A stretch of DNA of 64,000 bases from Hyalella azteca. Taxonomy: Eukaryota > Arthropoda > Malacostraca > Amphipoda > Hyalellidae. Made by a program: the position numbers and the translations under genes. Each line of letters starts with the position of its first letter. Positions within the stretch are counted from its first letter, which is position 1. Positions 13,220 to 24,815 of this stretch are shown one piece after another. The notes beneath the pieces were generated by a model that was not told the DNA's origin, made no database searches, and was given only the letters and a program-made list of their open reading frames with translations. The stretch spans positions 248,001-312,000 of the forward strand of contig NW_025942202.1 of assembly GCF_000764305.2 (NCBI RefSeq), written 5' to 3'.

Positions 13220-14120
13220 CTGAATGATGCTTGATATGAGGCCACCCGATGCTGTAGAAGTCGAACTATTGAAAAATGTTCAATAATACGGGAAATCAAT
13301 TAGGCGGCGAGAAAATGATCGTTTACGAATGAAGCGGAATTCCTTTATTTCAGAAAACCAATTAAATTTAATAAAATCTTTATTGCTAGCATAGGAAGTG
13401 CATCTAGATTCATAATTTATTCAATCGATTAGAAGCTTATGACCCTTTATGCAATGTAACCAGCATCTGTAATAGATTGTTTGAAAACTATTTCACGCAT
13501 TAATAATGTGGAAGGAAAATTTAATGGTAAATTTTAATGCAATACAAAATTGAATCTTGCAATAACTTCTGAGTTGTCATTCCATTGAATTCTGAACTTA
13601 TATCATCTTGAGCCTTTGGAACGCGTGCTCTGCGTGATCGAATTTTTCATGTCAAGAGATAGTGAGGGCTTTACCATGGTGAGCTGAACCTGCGATCATC
13701 ATGAACTACAGCCTCCCGTGTACAATGGATCGAAACGATAAAAGTGTGAGGTTACACGCATCCGCAGGGAATATTCTCAAGAGCGCTGTCAGTTTCCTGC
13801 CCTGCTCGTTGCATGGCTATCACGACCAGACCCTTCGCAGCGGGAAGATTGGCCTTCTTTTGAACCTGCGGCCTCTTTCATTTAGTGCAGCATCCCTAAG
13901 ATCATTTGATTCTAATTGATTGTTTAAAATTTGCACGAGGTAACCTGATCTGCGATAATCGCCGGGGATTGCATGCATGTTAATGCTTCTTATTATGATT
14001 AGCAGCAGCCAGGCCTGATGGAAATCCTCTGTACATGAACGGCTGTCGTGAGTTTGGTTAACGTAACTACGTCGTCACAAACAATATCGCTCATTTATGA
14101 CTGAGCTGTCGATCCACGGC

Positions 14121-14128
14121 TGACGTCA
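14121..14128. promoter_or_regulatory. CRE-type octamer TGACGTCA
   Basis: A perfect palindromic TGACGTCA, the classical binding site of CREB/ATF bZIP factors, lies in a locally GC-richer patch (about 14080-14170). There is no adjacent gene, so its use is unknown. One such octamer per 64 kb is close to chance expectation. Confidence 0.3.
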
Positions 14129-14357
14129 CTGGGACCTGGGATCACCAATGGCGTGGCAGCAACAAAACTTGCCGTAGGACGTTGCAGAAAATTTATTACC
14201 TTTACTTTCAGTACTTTTTAATAGAAGATATTATGAACACATCATTTTCGCTCATTTTTCGTACACATTAAATTTACCTTAAGTCTACTCGCGTCTATTT
14301 CTAGAAGTTCAATTCAATCTACTTTTTCGCTTCTTGCTACAAATTACAAAACCAGTT

Positions 14358-14405
14358 GCAATGTGATAATTAAGCTACACTTTAATGATAATTAAGCTAC
14401 ACTAC
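14358..14405. repeat. Two-copy tandem repeat, about 22 bp
   Basis: The core TGATAATTAAGCTACACT occurs twice in succession. It is a small local duplication with no coding context. Confidence 0.75.
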
Positions 14406-17400
14406 ACCTTGCGAATTCGCGAATGTCCTGTGAAGGTTCAGTAACAAACCTGATGATCTGAGTCATTTCAATTGATTGTACAATTGACGTAATATAAAGT
14501 TATAATAAGAAAATTGCCTTAAAATCATCTTTTATCGATTTCAATATTGACTTGTCCTGACCTAATCCTAACGACGTCTGCACAATATCTAACAAGTACT
14601 CTTGAAGCGCGGTTGTAAATTTAATAATTTCAAATCGACTCGTCAGACATGACACGAGTTGTGGTAAAATGCTAGCGCAAGTACGTGTATTTGCCGTACT
14701 TATTTATGATCTTTTTTCTTGCAAAAAAAAAAATAATTCGAAAATATGAAAGTGAAAATCAATTTTCGAGCAATGGCTTATTGAACACGTTGAACAAGCT
14801 GATGATAGAGGGCTTGGGAAGTTCAACGCCATTTAATAAGTTGCTCGATAACTCTTGGTGATTGATGAGCAGATCATTATCAATCGCTAAAATCAAAAGC
14901 GTGGACGTCTAATGCTATTTAGGAGCGAGGGAGATAGCTAGTGAATACGGTGCTTCCGCTTTGTGTTATTGAAGTTACCTTCCTTTTACGCTCTCAGATC
15001 TCTACCTCATGCAGACTGAGTAATTTTAATTTCATGGTGGAAAAATGGCTTGTCGTAAAATTATAAAAATATATATAGTTGGAAATAAAAAAATGAAGTA
15101 ATTCGCAATAGATATGAATGAATTAGAAGGAATAGACAGTTTCAACGTTTGAATGCTGAACTGGAGGCAATTATTCTCTGAACATAATTCGGTGAAATGA
15201 ATTTTAGTTTAAGAGGTGAATGAGGCAGTTAATTTGTCAATGAAATTAGACGGCTAAAAACCTTACTTTGTCGTTTATGATCGTACTTGTGTAAGCTTCT
15301 GAACTTCAACCAGAAAGCATTTAAAATGCAATAGACTGAATTATATATTCTGACTGAAGTGCGATTAATTACGTAAAAACGAAGTCCTTGTCGTTTCAAT
15401 TATTCGAGATTTGGAAGAACCCTATATGAAATCCAAGGAAATTTTTTGGCAACATTTTTTCCCATTTAAAAACATTTTTTCCTTCGTCGGCCTTCTCGTT
15501 TACCGAATGAATGTGAACTTCCTTCTCTTTCAGATAAAATTCAATTTAGAAATCGTGCTCTTCGAAGATAGAAAATCTATTAACCGCGCGTTCGTGCATT
15601 CTTTTAATAGAAATAATTCGTTATCTAGAAAAATCGTTGCGTTTTCGAACGGATTTTATCGCGAAATAATACAAGATGTTTTATGGCTTGATTTTGAAGA
15701 AAATTGAACAAAAAAAAACTCACCTTGATGCACAATTTTCGCGCCATATATTTTCTTAGTCATGAGTGGAGTTGAGAAAAATTTAAGTGAATCATCGAAC
15801 ATGTATTTTCGTAACTAGAACAACAAAGTTTATCTTAAACTGAAATTATGAAGAAAAAGACCACAAAACTGATAAGTTAGAAACTTGTCTGTTCAAGGAT
15901 AACTACATAAATAATAAAAATAGAATATAGAATAGTTCTCATACTAAATCTGAAACTTTTGGGGGCAGCGGGCCTCAAAAATCAAATGATGAATGATTAG
16001 CAAAAACCAATCCATTTTTATAGATAGCCTGTTGTTACTTTCATCGCCCGTTAAAGCATTGAACGTTTTGTTAAGCCCAAGCCTGAAAGAGCAAAAAAAT
16101 AATGATTGCAGTGCTTCAGTGTCTAAGATTTAATCAGTACCTTGACTCTAAAGCGAAAGATGGAAGATAAATTCCTGCTCCTGATGACGAAAATTGCTGG
16201 CATCTGAGCTCACAAAACTCTAGAAAATATCGGGTCAAGAATGCATATGCCAAGCGAGATTCTTATCACTGCATGCAGGATGAGGAAGCGAGTGAGACGC
16301 AACAACGAGTTACACTTGTTTAAGCGCTGTTGCCTGACAGCCAAATGACAAAATGAGGCTACACTTCAGCTACTGACTGCAGACAAAAACGTTACGTGGT
16401 TAACATCACATGACATTGTTGGAATATAGTAAACTTGAACAGCTTATTAAAGTTGAATTACTCCGTTTTAATTAAAATTTGGTCCTGCATCTTGGTAAAA
16501 GATTAATAGATATAATAACACAATCTAATTTGAGCTCACTTATAGGAAGCGCGTTCACCTTTTTGTGAATTCCACAGTAGCCTCGTTTCTGAATAGGCAG
16601 CCTCAATACGTCAGCAAGAGGAGTTCCCATGAAATTAAATGCTTCTTCGCATTGAGTGAAGACTGACTGGCAATTGGTACTCTGCCACTGGCTCATCCAG
16701 CAGCAGTTCTGATTTTATCAGGAACTTGATTTCAATAGAGGAGACGATGAAGTTCTCTCCTGGCTGAGGAAGAGGTTCATCTCAACATGCCTACTGCTAG
16801 GAAATCCATTTTTCCAATGAAATATTGTCATAAATTTTCGCTCATTACAGATATTATAAGATATTTAACAATGATGACCGGCATGGTTACCGGAGAAATC
16901 AAGTCGAAAGCTAAATATATTATTGATAGAAAATAATCTTAGAAGTGAAGTGAGATGTTCTTTCAGTTAACCTTGTTCATTTTCGGATTCTATCAACAGC
17001 AATTTCGTTTTCTTACTGATTATTGTTAAAAAACCTAATAATATGGGTACGATAGCAAGCGTTCAACTCCGTTTCATTATATAGCGTCCCTTTAATATAT
17101 TAAATCGTACTTTTTTTTACACGTCGCAGGTTCAAACTTCTCAGTAAACTAAAGGTCACGTAACTATTGAATATTTATATGTCGTCAAGCATCAAGGAAT
17201 CCGTGCGCGGAAAAGTAATTTAAATAAATAATGTTTGTAAATTTTCCAGCTTCAAGTGAAATTTATTTAGATTACATTCTCATGCAGAATGTTTTGCAAT
17301 AACAATGGGAAGAGCCCCATTCATTTAAAGAAATCCTAGGAGCATAGCAGCTTAGAACGTTAATAATAGTTACAGCTTTAGACATTCGAAAAATTATTTA

Positions 17401-17773
17401 TATCTACCGTAATTAATCCGTGAATACTGATTGAATAAATTCATTGAAAAGCAATAATTGCAATTCCATTAAGCATCTCCATAAAGGCATATTCTTTCTC
17501 TTCTTGGATACAAACGCTACAAGAGAAGAAGTCATCGTAACGCAACAACATACGCCGGCACATGGTATTGAGATTAGTCACCTCGAAGTTTCCAAGTGAG
17601 GCATCCGTTAATTCTACATCATCGTAGAGCTCATTGTATTTGGTTCAATTTGCAGCGGAGTATAGGGAGGAGTTGTTTAGCTCTAAGCGCTGAGCATCTG
17701 ATAAACATGACGAGTCTCCGGATAAAGAGCGAAGCACGCACTTCATTCGATAGATTGTAAGGTAAATTGGCAG

Positions 17774-17874
17774 GCCCGGAAACGATGCATCAAGGAGTCT
17801 GGACAGGCGAGTGGGAGAGATAGTTAAGGACGTGATGGACCTGAACGAAGATATGTCCCGTCTCTTCAGTTCGA
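17774..17874 (+). CDS. Candidate internal exon encoding a short coiled coil
   Basis: The segment lies between a possible acceptor (AAATTGGCAG, ending at 17773) and a strong donor (TTCGA|GTGAGT, GT at 17875-17876). It has one base, 33 open codons, then one base. The peptide from LDRRVGEI to MSRLF places hydrophobic residues L, V, I, V, L, M, L at alternating spacings of 4 and 3. This is a regular a/d heptad pattern over three turns, with Asp, Glu, Arg and Lys at the other positions, and it predicts a short parallel coiled coil. Composition is coding-like compared with the flanks. Such helices occur in channel tails, scaffolds and many other proteins, so no family is assigned. Neighbouring exons of compatible phase were not found. 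Confidence 0.35.
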
Positions 17875-18922
17875 GTGAGTCTGATGGAAGTTTTAAACTA
17901 GATTAAGGTTCAATTTGAGACGAGTAAGCGCGTTTTCTAAAGCTTAACCAGCCTCAAATCTTAAGACGTGACATGAACTACCAAACTGATAAATGCTAAC
18001 TTGATTCTAAGAAACTCGCACGCTAGAAAAAACCGAAAAGTATTTTGTTTCCAAACATGGATGATGGAATCGAGTTTCCACGAAATAATCTTAAATATTT
18101 CAAGAGATTTAGGAACCATACTTGTACGAAGTCTTTTGATTTTATGAAATAAGAATTGGATGAATTTAAATGATCCCCTTAAGATGGAACAAAAAATATC
18201 GACACGCTGAAAATAGATGTAAATAATTTTAGCAAACTGGCAGAGTCATTCTAGCTAATATATCGTTTCGTTTAAATAGCAATACATTTTTAAATAAACT
18301 GTGTACATTTTCGATTATTGAGTCTCAAAACTAACTATGAACATAGGTTTGAATGGCAAGTTGCATTAATTACTTGACTAGAAAACTTCAAAACAAAACG
18401 AGCCCACGAGCACTGCTCTTGATTACTCATTTTACTGCGACTTGTCCTTAGACTAAACCGCTAGATGCAATCCGTCCCAAAAATAAATGGCAAGTTTGAA
18501 GCCTGAAATGCAGTTTTTAGTGCGTGTGTTTAGACGTTCTTATCGGATATGCTCTCACGCTTTGGTGTATCGCGAGGCTGCTGTCAACTGTGATCCATCG
18601 CCGCTGCCTTCATGCCTCGCAAAACCACTCATTACACCGTCTCCACTGAAATTGAGATAGAACAGAGTCTCTTGAGAAACATCTGTCTTGATGCTTGGTT
18701 ACTCGCTACGCAATATTCCAAGCAACGAGGTCACCGAAACAGCGAGGGCATATCGTGGAAAAAACGACCAAAGAACTCGGCAATGATTTTTAAATGCCAA
18801 TGGATGCATGTAGTGTCCTACTTCTCAGAACGGAGTAAAAGTTGAAAACCAAAGCGTGCTTAGGATGATCGTGTATTGGTATAACCAATTATGTAATTAA
18901 TACAGCAGTTAGTGTCAAAACT

Positions 18923-19068
18923 AAAAAATATAACTCAGTCCTCACTGCAGTGAGTGTCAGAGAGCGCATTTTCAGGTCGACGAAAACGTGAAGTCACAGA
19001 CAGACGGACAGACAGACGGACATGACGGGCACAATAGCGCCTTTTTTCCATAAATGAGAAATGCGCTA
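18923..19068 (+). repeat. Dispersed repeat, copy 1
   Basis: It begins AAAAAATATAACTCAGT. It contains AGCGCATTTTC near the left and GAGAAATGCGCT at the right, which are inverted with respect to each other. Between them lie a shared GTCGACGAAAACGTGAAGTC block, a short GACGGACA-type tandem array, and CACAATAGCGCC. The same architecture recurs at 34004-34179 (minus) and 59345-59516 (plus). It encodes nothing long and is most like a non-autonomous DNA element. The class is not established. Confidence 0.85.
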
Positions 19069-20145
19069 ATAATTGGCATTGGTATCAGAAAATCGCTTCT
19101 AGAATTATATAAAAATTTATGCAGAATGAGTTTCTGTTCGAGTTTGACTTGATAATCACTATTAAGAATTGAAACATGGATTATAATGGGATAAAAATGA
19201 AATAGAAATATACTGAATCGTTCCATGCAGCATTTTTCATCTAAAATGGCAAATAATCAGTCATAAGAATTGGCAGATGTCATAATTTTTTAAAGCAAAA
19301 TGTTCTAACAGTTGTAATTCACAATTTTTCATGTTCGACCCGGATTTAATTTTTTTACAATAAGTTAGATAAAAATAAAAGGATATTTATTCAAAATAAG
19401 TATCCTCGCCATGGAAAAAAGTGAATTCTGCTCCAAAAAATCAGTCTCGACACTAGAGTGGATCCTATGATTGCATTCCCACAATCCCGTTACGCTGAGG
19501 TCCCTCCATATCAAGGCTGGGAGCAGGGACACGACTTCAGAGCTAATCAACCATTCCTTGCTCCAGTCTCGGCACGACGACGTTAACTGGAGCGCTTATT
19601 ACCGACATTGATATTCACTTTCGCAGAGTAACCGTCTCGCGTTAATTGTATTTCATCTGCAGATCCTTTGTTAGTCGAGACGAGGATCTCAAGAGATGGG
19701 TAGCAGAGCAGTAATACAAACACGATCGCGTAGAGATCCGTGACGGCAACACAAGAAACTCGGCACTTTATGGCAAGCCAAGTCTGGAAAAGAAGTCTTT
19801 TGTGAATAGTTCAGACCACGCTCACGGGATGAGGCTTCGTACGTAATTTGGAACGTGAAAAGGAACTTTTTTCCTGATAATTGGGTTTCACTTTCAACAA
19901 CCGCGCTTGACTTTATCGTGGGTTTTTGACAACAATGCCTAAATCCAGCGCACTTGCGTCAAATATATCGGTGTTTTTCGTACACAGGGAATAAATTGGA
20001 GCTATTAATTTAAATCTGAAATTTTCGCCTAAACTTCAGCACTATGACTTGAATTAAAAAGCTTTTGTAACTGATAATTTCATCTCTTTTAAGGAAACAA
20101 TTCAATTCAATAGTAGGAAAACTTATTGTATGAGTATAGTACTAA

Positions 20146-20186
20146 ATAGTATGAGTAATTACTCATACTATATAGTATGAGTAATT
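20146..20186. repeat. Two overlapping perfect palindromes
   Basis: A 26-bp palindrome (20146-20171) and a 30-bp palindrome (20157-20186) share bases. The segment TAGTATGAGTAATT occurs forward, inverted, then forward again. A further TATGAGTA lies at 20129. The region can form alternative hairpins. It is AT-rich with no gene nearby. Confidence 0.85.
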
Positions 20187-21870
20187 GATATTAATCATTC
20201 AAAAGCCAATTTAGAAGGAAAAAGTAAGTTTCATAAGAACAACGAGATAAAATAACTCAAAGAATATCGATGTGAACATGACTTCACCTCATATTAAGCC
20301 CTTGTTTACGGATCAGCCTGCATTCCGCAGAATGAATCAATTCTTTATACAGTATAGTTAATATCTTCTCCATCTAGGCCATCAGTAATATAAGTGTAGG
20401 TTAGCAGTTTATATTAAATTCGAAGTTTAAATGAATTTGACGCCGAAATTTGTAAGAAATTTAGAAACGGTAAAATAGAAATTGGTAATAAACTATGGAA
20501 GACCCATTAGACAATTGAAGTTTTATCGTTAACAGATTTAAAATCACCATTAATTACCTGAGTAGCTAGCCTCTGAAGCATGCTAAATAACATGGACTTT
20601 AGCACCATTAAAATAAGCTCGTAATCAATATAACAGCTTCAGAATTCGGAAATACAAAGCTGCAATACTGCATCAATAAATTCAAATAGTTGTATAGGAT
20701 TTCTAGTACTGAACGTGTATACATGCGTGCCTTCCAGAATAATGAACTCCTTGCAGCCATCACAGCCAGCAACGGCTCTCCTACAAGGATAAGAGAGTGG
20801 ATGTATAAAGACATTGTAGTAGCAAATGTGAGGCTCGCGATATATGGACGCCTTATATGACCTGCGATAAAAGCCACAGTACGGACATCTCTGCAGAGCA
20901 TCTCATTTATTATGCATACAAACTATTCGGGAGCGCGCCTCGCGATAAAGCCCTTGTGAAGGATTTAATTCAAGCATTGAAGAGCAAAATGCCATCTCCT
21001 ACATAATGCGCTGTATCTGATCGCTACTGAAAAGAAGTACGTATCACTATGGAGAATCAAACATAAATAAAACTTGTTCGAATGAGACCTAGTATGTTTC
21101 AGCGACCATCATAAATAATTCCAGTGCATGCAGTAAAATAGTTTGTTCAAGCGCGTGATCTGGATCAGAGTGTGGCTGGCTTTACAAATCTGCTTCTATC
21201 TAGGAATCTATCGCAGACGCTTCGTTAGCTTTGTATTTAATCGTTTCAGATTTCGCGACAAGTTGTGCATACTGTACGATATTCCAGCCAGTATTGCTCT
21301 TCGTTAGCTTCCTAGAAACCTGAAGAGATTGCCTATTGATCAGATAGATGGTTGAGGCTGCTATTGTACACTGGAAACGTGAATTATATTTTTTTCGCTG
21401 CCCAAAGCGGAGCCGAGCATTGTGTCTCTGAGTGAATATTTGCGAAAAACTTTCAATCTGGAATCGGTGACGTTAATTTTTTAAACACAGTACTCAAGTA
21501 GCATACAAAAATTAATGAAAATTGCATTTCTAAGCATTGTTTTTTTACAACCCGTAAAAATAAATGACATCAAACTTTTAAATGGATATATCAAAACTTG
21601 AACTTAATTCTTTCATGAACGAAGCCGTCATATCTGGAGATGTACTCGTCAAAATAGTGAAATATTAAGCACAATAGTGTAAGAATTTGACAAACTTAGA
21701 GTTCCACCAAAGTTTCTTTCTTCGATTTCATGTTCAATTTAATAGATCGTTGTCAACGGAATTGAATTTTTGAGAAGAAAGCGAGACCTTGCCAGCGAAT
21801 ATCAAGCATAATTTTTTGTAAGCAAGAAAGAATCCAGGGACTATATAGCTAACAAAATTCAGAGACGCCC

Positions 21871-21899
21871 CAGCTTCTGGTAATTCAAACCAGAAGCTG
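21871..21899. repeat. Hairpin with 11-bp stem
   Basis: CAGCTTCTGGT pairs perfectly with ACCAGAAGCTG across a 7-base loop. It is too short for a microRNA precursor and has no T run for a terminator. It may be a foldback remnant. Confidence 0.6.
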
Positions 21900-22937
21900 C
21901 CGCGTCTGTAAATTTTCACAGGGTATAGCTGACGAAGCATGGCGGCATCTCAGACTTGTGCGGTGTCAGAAGCTCTCATGGAACGAGGCCGCTTGAGGCG
22001 ATTGTGGTTATTAGTGAATATTAAAGAGAATTATTGAGCTGAGGTGGCGACCACAGAACACTCGCGCATAATTTGATGGATTGAGGGCAAATGCTGGATT
22101 CCGCAACTTCCGAACGCTGTGGGTCAATAAAGTCAAAATTTAACTATAAATCCGCAAAAAACTATCACCACAGGTATTTATTGAAATAGTTTCTCACGAT
22201 ATTTCTTTCTTAACGTTGGCTATTAAAGTCCAGTGATTTTTATAATGCCTGAATTCATTAGGAGCACTAAGCATGAATAAGTTAGGATTTTTTTTTTTTT
22301 TGTTTTTCCTCTACCTTTTTGCCACTAATTTTGATCAAATAATATATTTCAGTGACGGAGGCAAGCTCTCGATCAATCTAGACTTAGTTGAAAACATCGG
22401 GAAACAGGATTAATTATAAGAGAATAATAATTACGTGAAAGTGATTAATTATCTGAAAAATAATACACGACAATAAGGTAAAAATTCAACAAGCTTATAT
22501 ATTTCAGTGCGGTAATTATACGGAAATGTTATATGGCTGGATGAGAATATAATAAGAAGTTATGGCCTAATTTAGCCATTTAAAACTATAAGAATAATAT
22601 ACAACCATCCATTCTGTATAAATTCTAAACAATTCCGCACACATTTGTTTAAGACTTTAAGGGAAGGTTGGTATATAGAATCTGCATTCGTTCAAAATGA
22701 TCCATATAATTGTTCCGTTTCCTCACCTGACACACCTTATTGACTGATACTCCTATTACTAAACGTCTGCGAAATGACGTGAAAAAAACAAAAAAAACCC
22801 CGTATAACTTTATTTTAGTACTTAGAACAAAATAAAGAAATTAAAAAACTCAGGCTTTTCATTCACTCTGAGTTCTTTCAAATCCTACTTGTAGGAAATT
22901 GAGCTCGGTTTAATCTTTCTAATCGATCGTTATTTAG

Positions 22938-23044
22938 AGGTTCATGGCAAACGATTTGTGGCTTAAGTTACACCCAACAGCAGAAACTGACATCGGCACG
23001 AGATAAATGCTTGTGCGACCAATTACCCGATATCTTGCAGGCAG
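22938..23044 (+). CDS. Candidate internal exon, product unknown
   Basis: A TTATTTAG acceptor (ending 22937) and a near-perfect donor GCAG|GTAAGT (GT at 23045-23046) enclose 107 bases. These give one base, 35 open codons and one base. The peptide is polar, with Gln-rich TQQQKL and two close cysteines (CLCDQLPDILQAG). The donor matches the full nine-base consensus, which is expected by chance less than once per strand in this window. An overlapping frame starting ATGGCAAAC at 22944 ends early and is less likely. The exon candidate at 28286 has the phase needed to follow it, with the duplicated block in the intervening intron. No family is recognised. Confidence 0.25.
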
Positions 23045-23398
23045 GTAAGTTTTTACGGGAAATCTGTTTGCATAATCGTCGAAATTGAACCCATGCTCGT
23101 AAAATAAGGGTAAAATAAAGGCTTGATTTTCTACACTCGATCAACGAGTACATTGCGACCATCGATGCTTCAAGCACCACTTTACACAATAAAATGAGGG
23201 AACTTGAGGACTCTTATCGGCTAGTTGATACTCGCAACGAGCCTAAACCAAGGTTCTGTAAACACACATTTAGGCCCTGTCGATGTTCAGATAAAACATT
23301 TGTGATGCCATAGAACAATGTTGTCGCTCGAGGTGCACGATTGAACTCAGTGCGACGTTTTTCGATGGAGGCCAACAGACAGTGTCCGGTCCAACATA

Positions 23399-23660
23399 AT
23401 ACTGACTCACTTAAGATACTGACTCATCTGAGATATTGACTCATCTGAGATACTGACTCATCTGAGATACTGACTCATCTGAGCTACTGACTCACTTAAG
23501 ATACTGACTCATCTGAGATACTGACTCATCTGAGCTACTGACTCATCTGAGATACTGACTCATCTGAGCTACTGACTCATCTGAGATACTGACTCATCTG
23601 AGATACTGACTCATCTAAGATACTGACTCATCTGAGATACTGAGTCATCTGAGATACTGA
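23399..23660 (+). repeat. 17-bp minisatellite with an AP-1 site in every unit
   Basis: Fifteen full 17-bp units (consensus ACTGACTCATCTGAGAT, 23401-23655) are followed by a degenerate end. Units 1 to 14 contain TGACTCA and unit 15 contains TGAGTCA. Both are perfect AP-1/bZIP heptamers. Most units also contain the E-box-like CATCTG overlapping the heptamer. Units 1 and 6 share the variant CACTTAAG, and units 5, 8 and 10 share GAGCT, which indicates higher-order duplication within the array. The last units overlap the start of the 2226-bp duplication. Confidence 0.97.
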
Positions 23661-24419
23661 TCATATCTGGGTTTTAACATCTAAGTTCGTATTCAGCATC
23701 CCCGCAGAAATAGGAACAAGAACTAGTTACCTAAAATTTAAAATTCAGTTCACGACGAAGAGTGCCGAGATATTCAGATTAATTCCAAGTTTTATTTTTC
23801 TACGAAGCATATTAAATTGTTTGACCACAATTGCTGATTCAATTCATGCCACTTCTTTTGATCAGAGAATATTTTGGCATCAAAATCAGGAGTTTGGTCA
23901 ACGAGTGTGTAGCTATTCGATCTGAAGAAGGCCAAGCATCTTTGTATATGACCTCAATACAACAAGTGGCTCAATGAAATGGAAATCTTATTCGTGATTT
24001 AGGATCAGATTTTGCCCGCACGCTGGCCGGTCAAAACTGCGGTTGAAGGTAGCGGGTTACTTGACCGCAGGTTTGTATCATTTAAGGCCTAAAAAAGTGA
24101 AATTTTCATGTGTATCGAAACGCGTGGCAGTATTCATACTGTGTTTTGCAAAGTTTCCACAAGCAATCCACTTTTGAGCTACAGCTTTATACTTCACAAA
24201 AGTGATAGCTCGAAAATTATGCTACTTATCAAGTTCATTGCTTCCATCCAAATAGGTGTAATTCGTGATTTTTTTGTCTTCTATGAGGAGTGTGCATATA
24301 TTAAAAATTTTCATGATTTGTTGCCTCAAGCATTTGAAACAGAAGAATCGATAAAATAATGCTCACGCCACGGGCATTTGTCGAACTAGAAAGGAACGCA
24401 TTGAAGCAAGCGCACTTAC

Positions 24420-24534
24420 GAGCATCGAACAGACCAATCTCACGTTCTCTCGTAAATAACATTGCTTGCATGAGATCCATCAAATAGTTTGTATGGGGTA
24501 AGGATGCCAAAAGAAAGTGTTTCTGCGTGCATTT
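24420..24534 (-). CDS. Candidate exon in duplicated unit, copy 1
   Basis: On the minus strand an acceptor (CCTTGCCACAG, bases above 24534) is followed by 38 open codons and one base, ending at a GCTC|GTAAGT donor. The peptide starts KCTQKHFLL and ends REREIGLFDA, with a helical middle (NYLMDLMQAMLF). Two differences between the copies fall inside it, at 24466 and 24459. In this frame both are silent (CAA/CAG and TTA/CTA). A third, at 24539, would change Pro to Arg but lies on the intron side of the acceptor. That pattern fits coding constraint, though two sites are little evidence. A shifted frame with a GTGAGA donor is also open. No family is recognised. Confidence 0.3.
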
Positions 24535-24614
24535 CTGTGGCAAGGGCCCCACAACAAGGCTCTGACATTTATGTGTCTGACCTGAGCAAACGAGGACTCC
24601 TCAATTTATGTTAC

Positions 24615-24815
24615 CATCTCGATCCATATTTTTGCCCACAAAGGAAACGTCCTGTTCGGAGAGATTTGTAACTTCATCCCGAGTGTATTGTGTTCTGGAT
24701 TGGGAAGATACGCAGTCGAAGCCGACACGATTTGCACTACATGATGATCTAGTCCATGAAGAATGGTCTCCTGCGTCGTGCGGGCGCTCAGGTGCTAAGC
24801 ACTCAGTGTCGAAGT
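24615..24815 (-). CDS. Candidate exon in duplicated unit, copy 1
   Basis: A good minus-strand acceptor (TATTTATCTTTAACCCAAG, above 24815) opens a 201-base segment with two bases, 66 codons and one base. It ends at a weak donor, GATG|GTAACA. The peptide is acidic and polar, with several Cys (TECLAPERP, SSCSANRVGFDC) and a C-terminal SFVGKNMDRDG. The whole segment is identical in copy 2. A plus-strand frame of 86 codons (24581-24838) covers the same bases, and long frames on both strands often accompany real coding sequence on one of them. Its phase fits the 24420-24534 exon only with an alternative, weaker donor. Function unknown. Confidence 0.25.

Larger units (their letters stand above)
13220..17773. 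other. Stretch without recognisable gene
   Basis: AT-rich. Frames at 15411-15707 (98 codons, plus) and 16472-16696 (minus) have no recognisable domain and match background composition. Only the CRE octamer and the 22-bp tandem repeat stand out. Confidence 0.55.
17875..22937. other. Mostly non-coding stretch with repeats
   Basis: It contains the dispersed repeat at 18923, the palindromes at 20146, a hairpin at 21871-21899 and a 14-base T run near 22288. Open frames such as 18612-18845 (plus) and 20608-20901 (minus) are unremarkable. Short GC-richer frames at 19663-19716 and 21939-22037 were too weak to list as genes. Confidence 0.5.

Noticed and set aside
21939..22037. 32-codon frame with good start context (GCATGG)
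   Set aside because: Too short; an overlapping frame behind an acceptor is equally open, so neither is supported.
22938..23044. Faint likeness of the Gly-Leu, Gln, Cys, Pro-Asp, Ala-Gly order to a secreted signalling family
   Set aside because: Spacing between the residues does not fit and no further exon of that family was found in the window.
24108..24359. 83-codon plus-strand frame in the duplicated unit
   Set aside because: Copy 2 has lost the ATG (ATT at the same place). The frame is AT-rich and no acceptor supports internal use.
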